The notes: generated from the letters alone by a model not told the origin. DNA of 64,000 bases from Metabacillus litoralis (GCF_003667825.1 NZ_CP033043.1:1919501-1983500), one strand, 5' to 3'. Shown: positions 1 to 9,344, numbered from the stretch's first letter. A program made the numbers and translations.

Positions 1-24
1 TTTCCTTATATTTGCCGAAATAAT

Positions 25-52
25 AAAAAAGGTTGCCAGGGCAACCTTTTTT
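25..52 (-). terminator. Rho-independent terminator of the YjcZ-type gene
   Basis: A perfect stem GGTTGCC/GGCAACC with a two-base loop is flanked by A and T runs on both sides. It lies just past the stop codon of the small minus-strand gene, so it can end that transcript. Its symmetry would let it work in the other direction too. Confidence 0.85.
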
Positions 53-59
53 CTACTTC

Positions 60-188
60 TTAGCACCAAGCTGCTCCTACAATGATAAGAAGAATAAATA
101 AAACAACAATCAACACAAATGGATTTACTCCTGGAGATGCAACTGGTGCATATCCATATCCACATCCATAGTTACAACCAAAGCCCAT
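60..188 (-). CDS. YjcZ family small sporulation membrane peptide (42 aa)
   Basis: A 42-residue peptide starts MGFGCNYGCGYGY, has a short PVASPGVNPF link, and ends in one hydrophobic segment (FVLIVVLFILLIIVGAAW) closing with Cys. This Gly/Tyr/Cys head plus tail anchor is the hallmark of the YjcZ/YrhK-like tiny sporulation proteins of Bacillus. The start is fixed by GGAGG seven bases before ATG; an overlapping ATG upstream is in another frame. The role is unknown; it is probably made in the forespore or mother cell and held in a membrane. A terminator follows at once. Confidence 0.85.
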   Translation of the reverse strand: MGFGCNYGCGYGYAPVASPGVNPFVLIVVLFILLIIVGAAWC

Positions 189-341
189 GTCATTTCCTCC
201 TTTTCATTTACTAAACCATATCTTTTTGTAGATACTGTTTTACTTATACATATGTTAGAAGGCTTATTTACGTAATAGATATATACCTAATATGACTTAT
301 AAATTCAATAAAAAACAGCCCATAAAATGGACTGTTAACCT

Positions 342-653
342 CTAAAATTCTGGTAAAGAATCTAAGTTATTACTTTTATCACCATCAGGCTCGCTACGAA
401 GAATGTCACGCCCATACTTATGAAAAACATCAACATGTGCTAGCTTACCGCCTTTTGCCTCTGAAAGTGCTTGCATATAGTCTAACTGTCTACCCGATTC
501 TGTTTGAAATGCAATTAAATCGCCATCATCGTTTTTTCTTACTGCAATGATTTTCTCTTGATTCATCTTCATATCATTTGATATTTCAACATTCATTTCC
601 TCTAGATCTGCTTGATTTTTGTATTGATTAAACACTTGTTCGAAACGATCCAT
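342..653 (-). CDS. DUF3892 domain-containing protein
   Basis: About 103 residues. The segment KIIAVRKNDDGDLIAFQTE followed by GRQLDYMQAL and a VDVFHKYGRDILRSEPDG tail matches the DUF3892 family, small soluble Bacillus proteins of unknown function. AGGTGA lies seven bases before the ATG chosen here; a GTG one codon upstream is also possible. The N-terminal 25 residues are charged and probably helical. It is the last gene of its strand group, about 50 bases downstream of the molybdopterin oxidoreductase, so the two may be co-transcribed. Confidence 0.75.
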   Translation of the reverse strand: MDRFEQVFNQYKNQADLEEMNVEISNDMKMNQEKIIAVRKNDDGDLIAFQTESGRQLDYMQALSEAKGGKLAHVDVFHKYGRDILRSEPDGDKSNNLDSLPEF

Positions 654-707
654 CACATTATCACCTCATGTTTCTTATTTCCATTTGAAGTGATTTTATT
701 CTTGCTA

Positions 708-2744
708 CTACATTTTTTCTACATTCACACGACCTGAAAAGAACACTGCACCTCCACCCATATCAGCAATACGATCTGGAGTTAACGCATTCACCATATG
801 GTTTTTGCCTTTCATATCTGACCATAATCCTTGGCTCACAACAACACCTGGTAAAACTTGTTCACCAACTGAAGCAGGTAATTCACATTCGCCTCGCTGA
901 TTCCAAATTCGCACAGTATCACCATCATTTATACCAAGTCTTTCTGCATCAAGAGAATTCATGAAAAGTTTTGATGTTTTTTCGAGCTTCATATGTTTAT
1001 CTTGATGAGAAAATGTAGAGTTTAAGAAATTATGATTTGGTCCAGGGACAAATAAAAACGGAAAATCACTTTCTTCAAAAATCGGGATATAAGTAGGTAA
1101 AGGTGGATAACCCTCTTCCTCCATCTGATGAGAATATAATTCGATCTTTCCTGAAGGTGTTTTTAAATTATCTAACAAATGACTAGTTCTATTTGCTTTT
1201 ATATAACTGTGTTTCTTTAATTTTTCATAGGTTACATGCTCTAAGTAAGGATTGTTTGTTTGATTTAACGATTGTTTAATTAATTCCACATCATCGTCCT
1301 TAAAATCCGATTCATCGAATTCCATCGCTTTCGCAAGCATTCGAAAAACATCAGTATTCGATTTACTTTCACCAATAGGACGGATAACTGGCTCCTGCAG
1401 ATGTATGTAATGATGCCAATAGGACGTATAAAAATCAATGTTCTCAAAGGCAGAAGTAGCTGGTAAAACAATGTCAGCATACATAGCAGTTTCTGTTATA
1501 AACAAATCATGAACAACCGTAAACAAATCTTCTCTTTCTAATCCCTTTCTTACCTTGTTCACATCTGGTGCAACAACAGCTGGATTCGTGCCATATACAA
1601 ACAATGACTGAACAGGGGAATTCATGTCTAATAGTGCTTTTCCTAATTGATTCATATTAATTGTTCTCGTTTGTTGCTTTAATAAATCAGGTCGTTGCAA
1701 TGAATTCGTGTTAAAAGCTAAAAATGCTGAATTTCCTTTAATGGCACCGCCACCCTTTACTAACCACTGACCTGTTAAAGCAGGTAAACAAGCAATCGTA
1801 CGAACTATCATTCCACCATTATCATGATGTTGTAGACCATTTCCAATTCGAATCATCGATGGAGAGATTTCCCCATACATTCGGGCTAATGAATAAATTT
1901 CTTCTTCAGGAACTCCTGTTATGCTCGAAACAAGTTTGGGTTCATATGATTGCACATGTTCCTCTAATTCTTTAAAGCCAATAGTATATCGTTCTAAAAA
2001 TGATCGGTCTACTAGATTTTCTTTATAAAGAATATGCATAATTCCTAGCGCTAGTGCTCCATCTGTTCCTGGTAATATAGGAATAAACCAATCTGCCATT
2101 TTCCCAGTTTGATTTTTATGAACATCAATCACAATGATTTTAGCACCGTTTTTCCTTGCTTTCTGAGCAATCATCATTTGGTGCATGTTCGTACTAACTG
2201 CATTGATTCCCCACATAATAAATAACTTAGTATCTGTCATGTCTTCAGGATCAGTTCCATAGCTGCCACCCATTGTATAACGATAGCCCTTTGAACCAGC
2301 TACTGAACATATCGTTCTGTCAAGCTGACTTGCACCAAGTCGATTGAAAAAACGTCGATCCATTCCCTCTGAATTAATTCTTCCCATATTTCCGTAAAAA
2401 CTATATGGTAAAATGGATTCAGCTCCCGCGTCAGAAATGATATTTTTCCACCTGGTAGCAATCGTATCAATGGCTTCCTTCCAGGTGATGGGCTCGAAAC
2501 AACCTTCTCCTTTTTTACCTACTCGTTTGAGAGGAGATTGAAGTCTATTAGCATCATAGATTCTCTCTCCCATATGGCGAACTTTATTACAAATGGCGCC
2601 TTTTGTTACTGGATGGTCAGGATCTCCTTCAATTTTCGTGATTCGACCGTCTTTTTTATGAAGAAGCAATCCGCACTGATCTGGACAATCAAGTGAGCAA
2701 ACAGAAGGCACAATCCCATTTTCTATGTTTTTATATGACTCCAT
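708..2744 (-). CDS. Molybdopterin-dependent oxidoreductase, YoaE-like
   Basis: 678 residues, close to B. subtilis YoaE. The N-terminus carries a [4Fe-4S] motif with Cys16, Cys20, Cys24 and Cys52 (CSLDCPDQCG, then GAICNK), followed by the molybdopterin oxidoreductase body with NRLQSPLKRVG and a C-terminal molydopterin-dinucleotide-binding domain (LFVPGPNHNFLNSTF, LGINDGDTVRIWNQRG). There is no twin-arginine signal, so it is cytoplasmic. The family includes formate dehydrogenase- and thiosulfate reductase-like enzymes; the substrate cannot be read from the sequence. No partner subunit gene lies nearby. A weak AAAGGA site precedes the ATG. Confidence 0.85.
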   Translation of the reverse strand: MESYKNIENGIVPSVCSLDCPDQCGLLLHKKDGRITKIEGDPDHPVTKGAICNKVRHMGERIYDANRLQSPLKRVGKKGEGCFEPITWKEAIDTIATRWKNIISDAGAESILPYSFYGNMGRINSEGMDRRFFNRLGASQLDRTICSVAGSKGYRYTMGGSYGTDPEDMTDTKLFIMWGINAVSTNMHQMMIAQKARKNGAKIIVIDVHKNQTGKMADWFIPILPGTDGALALGIMHILYKENLVDRSFLERYTIGFKELEEHVQSYEPKLVSSITGVPEEEIYSLARMYGEISPSMIRIGNGLQHHDNGGMIVRTIACLPALTGQWLVKGGGAIKGNSAFLAFNTNSLQRPDLLKQQTRTINMNQLGKALLDMNSPVQSLFVYGTNPAVVAPDVNKVRKGLEREDLFTVVHDLFITETAMYADIVLPATSAFENIDFYTSYWHHYIHLQEPVIRPIGESKSNTDVFRMLAKAMEFDESDFKDDDVELIKQSLNQTNNPYLEHVTYEKLKKHSYIKANRTSHLLDNLKTPSGKIELYSHQMEEEGYPPLPTYIPIFEESDFPFLFVPGPNHNFLNSTFSHQDKHMKLEKTSKLFMNSLDAERLGINDGDTVRIWNQRGECELPASVGEQVLPGVVVSQGLWSDMKGKNHMVNALTPDRIADMGGGAVFFSGRVNVEKM

Positions 2745-2816
2745 ATCTTCAATCCTTTCAAATATAAAAAATTGTTAATTTGATTAGAACAGAATCTTCT
2801 GAAATGATTAGAAAGA

Positions 2817-3386
2817 TTAAACATGATTTGTAAAAGTGATGGCACCCCAATGCTTTGCGGTTATTTTTGTTTTTCTTTTCCATCCTTTGTTTTGAAGCTC
2901 TTTTGCAAGTAACCGATTAAAAAAGCCATGTCCTATTAAAACAACATTTTGATGTTTAGTTGTAAGTTCCATGATTTTATTTGCTGCTAATTCTGCTCGT
3001 TGTTTAGCACTTTTATAGGATTCACAGTTAGCAGAATAGCCACTAAACCACAAAATTCTAAGCAAAACGGCCCATGTATCTGAAGATAGTTTAATGCTTG
3101 GGAAACTTTTAGTTGTTACAGGTAATTCTAATTCACGAAATAGACTGCTTGATATTGCTTTGACATTTTTTCTTAAAAGGTACGCTGAATCTATCGATCT
3201 TTTTAAATCACTAGTGATAACAAGATTTGCTTCGTTCATTTTCTTTACAGCTTCTTGTGGATAATGAGTTTCTTCAACCACTCCACGAGAATTATATTGG
3301 TTTACCCAATCTAAAAATTCTTGGAATGTAATACTTTTTTTAGCATCTAACTGAGAACGTCCATGCCTAATTAATGTAATCTCCAT
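2817..3386 (-). CDS. Histidine phosphatase family protein
   Basis: 189 residues. The phosphoglycerate-mutase-like fold is shown by the N-terminal LIRHGRS (catalytic His), by TSDLKRSIDSAYLL and by the second catalytic His in VVLIGHGFFNRLLA near the end. Such enzymes remove phosphate from sugar phosphates, nucleotides or cofactors; the substrate here is unknown. The start lies three bases after the fabZ stop with almost no independent ribosome site, so translation is probably coupled to fabZ. Confidence 0.8.
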   Translation of the reverse strand: MEITLIRHGRSQLDAKKSITFQEFLDWVNQYNSRGVVEETHYPQEAVKKMNEANLVITSDLKRSIDSAYLLRKNVKAISSSLFRELELPVTTKSFPSIKLSSDTWAVLLRILWFSGYSANCESYKSAKQRAELAANKIMELTTKHQNVVLIGHGFFNRLLAKELQNKGWKRKTKITAKHWGAITFTNHV

Positions 3387-3389
3387 TCC

Positions 3390-3815
3390 TTACTTACCAA
3401 ATGCAAAAGTTAATTCTGTATCACAAGCGACTTTCCCATCCACTGAAGCAATTCCTCTTCCTTTCCCGATCGAACCTTTTACACGGGTAATTTCTATTTC
3501 TAGCTTTAATTGATCTCCTGGTTTTACTTGATGTTTAAACCGGCAGTTATTAATTCCCGCTAATAGCCCCAACCGGCCTTCGTTTCCTGCTTTCATTAAC
3601 ATGGCAACCGCACTCATTTGCGCTAATGCTTCTACTATTAATACACCCGGCATTACTGGATATTCAGGAAAATGTCCCATGAAAAACGGTTCATTTACTG
3701 TAACATTTTTCATTCCAACCGCCCTCTTCCCTTCTTCAATCTCTATCACTTTATCTATTAATAAAAAAGGATAACGATGTTGTATAATCTCTTTAATTTT
3801 ATTACTATCTAACAT
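3390..3815 (-). CDS. fabZ: (3R)-hydroxyacyl-[acyl-carrier-protein] dehydratase FabZ
   Basis: 141 residues, the same length as B. subtilis FabZ. The hot-dog fold dehydrates 3-hydroxyacyl-ACP in the type II fatty acid synthase. The active-site His lies in [16 protein letters not shown] and the catalytic Glu follows in [25 protein letters not shown] and the final [11 protein letters not shown] are also typical. The ATG is set by GAGGAGG seven bases upstream; an in-frame GTG before it would lie inside the ribosome site. The downstream histidine phosphatase gene is only three bases away. Confidence 0.95.
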   Translation of the reverse strand: MLDSNKIKEIIQHRYPFLLIDKVIEIEEGKRAVGMKNVTVNEPFFMGHFPEYPVMPGVLIVEALAQMSAVAMLMKAGNEGRLGLLAGINNCRFKHQVKPGDQLKLEIEITRVKGSIGKGRGIASVDGKVACDTELTFAFGK

Positions 3816-3890
3816 TGTATTCCTCCTCACAATCTTCTTATGTTATATTTTACCATTTGTTATTAGAACTTGGTACTAAATACTGACGCA

Positions 3891-3926
3891 AAAAAACTCA
3901 GTGTTTCTTCTATACACTGAGTTTTC
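3891..3926. terminator. Bidirectional-looking terminator downstream of the GNAT gene
   Basis: ACTCAGTG and CACTGAGT form an eight-base stem around an 11-base loop, with an A run on one side and TTTT on the other. On the minus strand it ends transcription of the GNAT gene before fabZ. Confidence 0.8.
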
Positions 3927-4339
3927 TATATTATAAGTGACATTCCAGGAGCATCTAGCTCTCTTTCTTCAAATCCTAATTTCTTGTAAAACTGCTGCTT
4001 TCCTTTTGCAGAAAAAAGCTGAACAGATTGTATACCAGAGTCTTTACATTTTTGTAAAAGCGCTTCAATTATTTTTTTACCTAAGCCTTGTTTTTGATAA
4101 GAAGGATCAACCATTACATCACAAATTAATGCTTGATAAACTCCATCAGAGATCATTCTTCCAAATGCAATTAGTTGCTCTTGGTCATAAATGGATATGT
4201 GATACCAGCTATTTTCAGCTGCTTGATATAATTGTTCTCTTGTATACGTACCTTTTTTACTTTTTATTAATCCACTTGCTTCATGCAAAGAAACAAATTG
4301 TTCAAAGGAAGGAAGTTGATCGGAAAATTGATGGCCCAT
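3926..4339 (-). CDS. GNAT family N-acetyltransferase
   Basis: 137 residues. The acetyl-CoA-binding loop is YQKQGLGKKIIEALL (Q/R-x-x-G-x-G/A motif), preceded by ALICDVMVDPS and followed by GIQSVQLFSAKGKQQFYKKLGF, the standard GNAT order. The C-terminus is short (ELDAPGMSLII). The acceptor substrate cannot be told. ATG is chosen because the upstream in-frame GTG lies within the AGAAGGTG ribosome site. The gene is monocistronic, with a terminator right after it. Confidence 0.85.
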   Translation of the reverse strand: MGHQFSDQLPSFEQFVSLHEASGLIKSKKGTYTREQLYQAAENSWYHISIYDQEQLIAFGRMISDGVYQALICDVMVDPSYQKQGLGKKIIEALLQKCKDSGIQSVQLFSAKGKQQFYKKLGFEERELDAPGMSLII

Positions 4340-4441
4340 TCTATTCACCTTCTACATTCAATGTATCGTTATGTAACTATACATATATTTATACAACAAC
4401 TTGAATAAAAATTCAACTAAAAACAAAAATATTTTACTTAC

Positions 4442-4470
4442 AAAAAATAAGACGAGTTTCCCCGTCTATT
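4442..4470 (-). terminator. Terminator of the small charged-protein gene
   Basis: On the minus strand AGACG and CGTCT form a stem of five or more bases around a GGGGAAACT loop, followed by TATTTTTTG just past the stop codon of the upstream gene. Confidence 0.7.
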
Positions 4471-4479
4471 TAATGTTTT

Positions 4480-4692
4480 TTATTTATCGTCCTCTTGGTA
4501 ATCATCTCGGTCTTCTTCAACGTCTACAACTGGTCTTCTTCCCCAGAACATGCCCCAAGGATCTCTTCTTCTTTCATAACGATCATCTTCTCTGTGGTCA
4601 TCATGTCTGTCACGATCCTCAACCACTTTTACTTCTTTCGCGTGGATAACTAATGTATCAACCTTAATCACTTGTTCTTTTCTTTTAGACAT
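4480..4692 (-). CDS. Small highly charged protein, paralogue of the gene at 60267-60482
   Basis: 70 residues. A beta-like N-terminal repeat (VIKVDTLVIHAKEVKVVE, alternating hydrophobic residues) is followed by a run rich in Asp, Arg and His (DRDRHDDHREDDRYERRR) and an aromatic patch (DPWGMFWGRR). The same three-part plan recurs in the 71-residue protein at 60267-60482 (LVINADRVIINADEVFIVE, then Arg/Asp, then a GFPW end). No database family is recalled. Such composition would suit a spore-coat or surface component, but that is inference. AAAGGAG lies eight bases before the ATG, and a terminator follows. Confidence 0.7.
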   Translation of the reverse strand: MSKRKEQVIKVDTLVIHAKEVKVVEDRDRHDDHREDDRYERRRDPWGMFWGRRPVVDVEEDRDDYQEDDK

Positions 4693-4797
4693 TTTCCCCA
4701 CTCCTTTACCCCTATAGTCGTTATATTTTATTCAATAAAGGAGTAAGCGTTATAGGCATTTTTTTCATTTTCCTTACATATTTGAATATAATAGTGA

Positions 4798-5328
4798 TTA
4801 ATTTAACATCCCTACAACATGAACGTTTTTCTTATTATTGATTGCTTTTATAATACCGTTGCAAATTTCTTCATGTGTCAACCATCGTTTTCCATCGCCT
4901 TGCTTCATATATCCCAGTTTCACTTGACTATAAAAACAGTGATTAGGAATCGTCAGTTCTGTCTTAATTTTATCTAAGTTCGAGCGGCTGCCAAGTACAT
5001 GGACAAATCTAGATGATTCAGATGTACTCGGTATCTGTTTTATAATTGATTGAACGGCATGCTCAGCATATGAATGAATCCAAGCTACAATTAAATGAAT
5101 GGTCTTGTTTTCTTGGATGATTTCATCTATTTTCTTATTCAAGCTTTGCTCATTTGAATAGTCAAGAAATACGGGTATAAGATTTTTGTTGTTATTTGAT
5201 TTTTTTAATAAATTGTTCATTTTCTCAGTACTTCTTCCGACTACATAAACAAGATAGCCAGTTTCAGCTAACAGAATTGAAAGGTCTGTTAACATTCCAG
5301 AACCACCTATAACCAAAGCACACTTCAT
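4798..5328 (-). CDS. Short Rossmann-fold protein, SDR-like
   Basis: 176 residues. The N-terminal ALVIGGSGMLTDLSILLAE is a dinucleotide-binding loop and VYVVGRSTEKMNNLL the second strand-helix. No YxxxK catalytic motif of classical short-chain dehydrogenases is obvious, although YSQVKLGYM near residue 140 is a possible remnant. Similar short proteins are annotated as short-chain dehydrogenase in other bacilli. The function is unknown. The start is set by GGAGGG six bases upstream. It follows the isomerase/epimerase gene by 27 bases and is probably in the same operon. Confidence 0.7.
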   Translation of the reverse strand: MKCALVIGGSGMLTDLSILLAETGYLVYVVGRSTEKMNNLLKKSNNNKNLIPVFLDYSNEQSLNKKIDEIIQENKTIHLIVAWIHSYAEHAVQSIIKQIPSTSESSRFVHVLGSRSNLDKIKTELTIPNHCFYSQVKLGYMKQGDGKRWLTHEEICNGIIKAINNKKNVHVVGMLN

Positions 5329-5355
5329 GCTAATCCCTCCGTTGCAATCAAACTG

Positions 5356-6186
5356 CTACTCACAGTATATTACAGCTACCTCCCTCACTTTATTGATTCC
5401 ATCCCATAAATTACCCGGACCATCATATACTAACGTAATCGGACCATCGTAATCACTGTTTGCTACAATTTGTAATGACGTTTCAAATTCTCCTTTATCT
5501 ATTAAACCATTAATATCATAATTCGCTTTTGCATGTATAGACTCAGCTAAAGGAACTAAAGCTTCAATTGAGTCAAATTTAACTCCTTGTTCAAAGTTTC
5601 CAAAATCAACCGTTAATCCTAATTTCTTATCGAATGAACTAATAAGTTTCTCACAATTTTCTTTAGTTGATGTAAGCGATTTAAAATTTTCCGTTACAAC
5701 ACGAACACCTTTTGGTTCAGCATAATCAAGTAATTGTTGAAAACTTTCGATTGATCGTTCGAATGCTGCCGTATCACTCGGATTTGCTTCTCCAGCAATC
5801 ACCCGAATACTTTTTGCTCCTACCTTCTCAGCGATATCAATCCATTTTTTTATATATTTTATGTCAGATTTTCTTCGTTCATCATCTGGAGAACTAATAT
5901 CACCATAATCCAATAATAAGCAATGAAAGGTTATTCCTGATTTTTCAAAAGCATTTCTCAATTCTACAAGGTATTCATTTTCGGTATTTTGAAAATGAAA
6001 ATGGCAAACTTCAAGTGATTTAAACCCCTGTTTTTCCAATATAGATGGTAATCCCAATAATGTAGTATTTTCCGGTTGTTGTTCTATACGTGTTTTTTGT
6101 GTTTTCTCTATATCATCCCAGTATGTCCAGCGTAATGGACCAAGCTCTCGATGAAGACTCCAGGTTGTTAAAGATAAATGAGACAT
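5356..6186 (-). CDS. Sugar phosphate isomerase/epimerase (xylose isomerase-like TIM barrel)
   Basis: 276 residues, a xylose isomerase-like TIM barrel (AP endonuclease 2 superfamily). Visible elements are LEVCHFHF, SIRVIAGEANPSDTAAFERS, VRVVTENFKSL (metal-ligand Glu), LGLTVDFGNFEQG (metal-ligand Asp), SIHAKANYDINGLID (His ligand) and GPITLVYDGPGN. The chosen ATG has AGGAGGAG seven bases upstream; the longer open frame adds 32 residues without a ribosome site. The gene is separated from gntK by a strong terminator, so its link to gluconate use is only positional. The sugar substrate is unknown. Confidence 0.8.
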   Translation of the reverse strand: MSHLSLTTWSLHRELGPLRWTYWDDIEKTQKTRIEQQPENTTLLGLPSILEKQGFKSLEVCHFHFQNTENEYLVELRNAFEKSGITFHCLLLDYGDISSPDDERRKSDIKYIKKWIDIAEKVGAKSIRVIAGEANPSDTAAFERSIESFQQLLDYAEPKGVRVVTENFKSLTSTKENCEKLISSFDKKLGLTVDFGNFEQGVKFDSIEALVPLAESIHAKANYDINGLIDKGEFETSLQIVANSDYDGPITLVYDGPGNLWDGINKVREVAVIYCE

Positions 6187-6255
6187 AATAAAACTCCTCC
6201 TAGTTGTTTTTAATTGATATTCCACATATCTTCCTTTTTTTCCTCTATTAAATAT

Positions 6256-6294
6256 ATTAAAAGGCGTGTAAAGGTCATACATCCTTTACACGCC
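6256..6294 (-). terminator. Terminator of the gluconate operon
   Basis: A perfect 12-base stem (GGCGTGTAAAGG/CCTTTACACGCC) with an eight-base loop follows gntK. On the minus strand it leads into TTTTAAT. Confidence 0.85.
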
Positions 6295-6305
6295 ATACAG
6301 TTTTA

Positions 6306-7838
6306 TTAAAATTTATTTTGATACTCACTAATTGCGTTATATTCGTTTTCAAGTAATCTCGGTAAGCGAATAAAGATTGGCATGAGTTCGCGATAAGCAG
6401 CAGTTGCTTCTTTATTCGGCTGATGTGAATGAAGTGATCCTACCATTTTTTCCACTTCACTTAAAGACTCAATTTCTCCAAGACCATATTTTCCTAACAC
6501 AATTGCACCTAAACATGAGCTCTCAAAACTTTCTGGAATTGTAACTTCTTGGTCAAAAACATCGGCTAGCATTTGTCGCCAAAACACTGACCGAGCAAAC
6601 CCTCCTGTTGCTTGTACACGAGTCGGAGTTCCGATTAATTCCTCAAGAGCAAGCAGAACACTGTATAAATTCATCATAATACCTTCTAGGACTGCACGAA
6701 TCATATGCTCTTTTTTATGATGCAAGCCTAAACCAAAGAATGAACCACGTGCATTTGCATTCCAAAGAGGAGCTCGCTCTCCTGCCATATATGGATGGAA
6801 AATTAATCCGTTTGATCCAGGAGCAACTGTAGCCGCAATTTCTGTTAACACATCATAAGGATCTTTCCCTAGCCTTTTAGCTGTTTCTACCTCTGCGTTT
6901 GCTAATTCATCTCTCACCCATCGAAAAATCATGCCACCATTATTCACAGGTCCACCAATTACCCAGTGCTTATCTGTTAGCGCATAGCAGAAGATCCTTC
7001 CTTTTGGATCTGTTACAGGGCGATCTGTTACAGCACGAATAGCCCCACTTGTTCCAATTGTTACTGCTACAACACCTGGCTCAATGGCATTCACTCCAAG
7101 ATTGGAAAGCACCCCGTCACTTGCTCCAACAATAAATGGAGTATCAACAGGTAATCCCGTAAACCTTGAAAATTCCGGATCTAAGCCTCTAATACTGTCA
7201 GTTGTACTTACTGGTTTTGATAATTGTCCTCTTTTTACACCAACAATCTCAAGTGCTTCATCATCCCAATCCAGCTTTTCAAGGTTAAACATCCCGGTTG
7301 CAGAAGCAATTGAATAATCAATCACATATTCTCCAAATAATCGATAAAAAACATACTCTTTAATCGAAATGAACTTGTTTTCTTGTGCAAAATACTCTTT
7401 ATGTTCAGTATTTAACCAAAGCAGCTTAACTAAAGGTGACATTGGGTGAATCGGTGTGCCTGTACGTAAGTAGATTTCATGTCCATTATGTTCTTGTTTT
7501 AATTTATCAGCATATTCTGCACTGCGGTTATCAGCCCATGTAATGGACTTTGTTATCGGTTGTCCTTCTCCATCAACAACTATTAAACTATGCATGGCAG
7601 AACTAAAGGATACAAAGCGAACTTGCTCACCTGAAACATTTGCTTCTAACAAACTGCTTTTCATAACTGTAAGAACAGCTTGAAAAATTTCTTCTGGATC
7701 TTGTTCAGCTGTTGCTGGTGTAGGTGTGTAAAGGGGATACTCAACACCAAATCGACTAACAGCCTTTCCTTCTTCATTAAAAAGTACAGCTTTTGTGCTT
7801 GTTGTACCAATGTCAACGCCCATCATATAATTACCCAT
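6306..7838 (-). CDS. gntK: Gluconokinase
   Basis: 510 residues, FGGY carbohydrate kinase family; phosphorylates gluconate to 6-phosphogluconate in the cytoplasm. The N-terminal ATPase loop is YMMGVDIGTTSTKAVLF, the catalytic Asp lies in SITWADNRSAEYAD, the FGGY signature region is MAGERAPLWNANARGSFFGL, and the C-terminal adenosine-binding motif is VQATGGFARSVFWRQMLAD. Length and motifs agree with B. subtilis GntK. It is the third gene of the operon (gnd-gntP-gntK), 69 bases after gntP, with GGAGG before the ATG. Confidence 0.93.
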   Translation of the reverse strand: MGNYMMGVDIGTTSTKAVLFNEEGKAVSRFGVEYPLYTPTPATAEQDPEEIFQAVLTVMKSSLLEANVSGEQVRFVSFSSAMHSLIVVDGEGQPITKSITWADNRSAEYADKLKQEHNGHEIYLRTGTPIHPMSPLVKLLWLNTEHKEYFAQENKFISIKEYVFYRLFGEYVIDYSIASATGMFNLEKLDWDDEALEIVGVKRGQLSKPVSTTDSIRGLDPEFSRFTGLPVDTPFIVGASDGVLSNLGVNAIEPGVVAVTIGTSGAIRAVTDRPVTDPKGRIFCYALTDKHWVIGGPVNNGGMIFRWVRDELANAEVETAKRLGKDPYDVLTEIAATVAPGSNGLIFHPYMAGERAPLWNANARGSFFGLGLHHKKEHMIRAVLEGIMMNLYSVLLALEELIGTPTRVQATGGFARSVFWRQMLADVFDQEVTIPESFESSCLGAIVLGKYGLGEIESLSEVEKMVGSLHSHQPNKEATAAYRELMPIFIRLPRLLENEYNAISEYQNKF

Positions 7839-7907
7839 AGCAATATCCTCCTAAATGAGAGAAAAGGGAAAACCGGTATGGTCGTCCCTTATGTCCCTTA
7901 TCCTTTA

Positions 7908-9251
7908 TTATCCAATAAACACTCCTAAAATTAACGCTACTGTTACACCAACTAAACCAATTAATGTTTCCATAACAGTCCAAGATTTTAATGTGTCTTT
8001 TACGCTAATACCAAAATAACGTCCTACTAACCAGAAACCTGAATCGTTTACATGTGATAGTACAGTTGCACCAGATGCAATCGCGATAACAAGTAATCCA
8101 AGTACAGGTCCTTGTAATCCTAAGATTTCGATAAGTGGAGCCATTAATCCTGCTGCTGTAACCATTGAAACGGTTGCAGAACCTTGGGCAACACGAACTG
8201 CTGCTGCAATTAAAAACGCTAACAAAATTGGTGGTAGAGCAGAACCTGCCATCATATCACCAAGAACTTGACCTACACCTGAATCAATTAAGATTTGCTT
8301 AAATACCCCACCAGCACCTGTTACTAAGATAATAATACCCGCTGGTTCTAATGCTTTTGTCGCGATATCTTGTACTTCTTGGCGAGAATATCCACGTTTT
8401 GTTCCTAAGAAGACAAAAGTTAGGATCGTTGCAATTGTTAATGCTACGAAAGGATGTCCTAGGAATGTAAGAATCGAACGTACAATATTTCCTTCTTCTA
8501 ATAATACTCCTGAAACCGTATTGAGTAAAATCAATACAAGTGGAATCATAATTAATGAAGCAATTAATTTAAAGCTAGGTAACTCTTTGTCATACTCAAT
8601 TTCTTCTAAGTTCATATAATCCGGAACAACAACATGTAATTTTTTCGAAATATATTTTGCAAAAAGTGGTCCAGCAATGATCATCGCAGGAATACCTGCA
8701 ATCGTACCGAATAAGATAACCCAACCAAGATCAGCACCGATTAAATCAGCAACAGCAATAGGACCTGGTGTTGGAGGAATAAAGCTATGTGTTACTGCTA
8801 GTCCTGCTAACAATGGTATACCATAGTATAATAAAGATTTTCCTGTTTTCTTTGCTAAACCATAAACAATTGGTACTAAAATGATAAATCCAACATCAAA
8901 GAATACCGGGATCGCTACAAGGAATCCTGTTACACCTAACGCCCATTGTGATTTATCTTCACCAAATTTCTTAACAAGTGTTTGTGCTAAACGCTCTGCT
9001 CCACCTGAAACTTCAAGCATTTGCCCAAACATTGCACCTAAACCAACAACGACTGCAACGAATCCAAGGGTTCCACCCATACCGTTTTGCATCGAGGTCA
9101 CAACTTCATTTAAAGGCATTCCTGCTAAAATACCTACGATTAAACTGACTAATAATAACGCAACGAATGCGTGTAATTTGGTACGAATAACTAAAAATAA
9201 CAATAGAAAAATTCCTGCTAATGCCACTAAAATTAACATTTGATCTGACAT
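7908..9251 (-). CDS. gntP: Gluconate:H+ symporter GntP
   Basis: 447 residues and about 12-14 hydrophobic segments along the whole length, for example the N-terminal MLILVALAGIFLLLFLVI. GntP family features include GFIILVPIVYGLAKKTGKSL, HSFIPPTPGPIAVADLIGAD, ARVAQGSATVSMVTAAGLMAP-like residues and VLSHVNDSGFWLVGRYFG. It imports gluconate for the kinase encoded next. A 90-base spacer with a hairpin separates it from gnd. GGAAGG lies upstream of the ATG. Confidence 0.93.
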   Translation of the reverse strand: MSDQMLILVALAGIFLLLFLVIRTKLHAFVALLLVSLIVGILAGMPLNEVVTSMQNGMGGTLGFVAVVVGLGAMFGQMLEVSGGAERLAQTLVKKFGEDKSQWALGVTGFLVAIPVFFDVGFIILVPIVYGLAKKTGKSLLYYGIPLLAGLAVTHSFIPPTPGPIAVADLIGADLGWVILFGTIAGIPAMIIAGPLFAKYISKKLHVVVPDYMNLEEIEYDKELPSFKLIASLIMIPLVLILLNTVSGVLLEEGNIVRSILTFLGHPFVALTIATILTFVFLGTKRGYSRQEVQDIATKALEPAGIIILVTGAGGVFKQILIDSGVGQVLGDMMAGSALPPILLAFLIAAAVRVAQGSATVSMVTAAGLMAPLIEILGLQGPVLGLLVIAIASGATVLSHVNDSGFWLVGRYFGISVKDTLKSWTVMETLIGLVGVTVALILGVFIG

Positions 9252-9283
9252 CTAGAACACTACCTTCCTTACTTTTATGGGGT

Positions 9284-9319
9284 AAGAAGAAAGCGCTGTT
9301 TTTAAAACGCTGTCTTCTT
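9284..9319 (-). other. Intercistronic hairpin between gnd and gntP
   Basis: On the minus strand AAGAAGACAGCG pairs with CGCTTTCTTCTT across a 12-base loop, with small mismatches. There is no clean T run after it, so it is more likely a processing or partial attenuation hairpin that sets relative levels of gnd and gntP than a full terminator. Confidence 0.45.
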
Positions 9320-9344
9320 AGTCTTCCTAATTATTGAAAAAAAT

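Noticed and set aside
3937..4404. 155-residue plus-strand protein opposite the GNAT gene
   Set aside because: It is a shadow of the acetyltransferase gene on the other strand, rich in Leu and Phe from reverse Lys/Glu codons.
4741..4766. cre-like site GTAAGCGTTA before the small charged gene
   Set aside because: The outer TG and CA of the consensus are missing.
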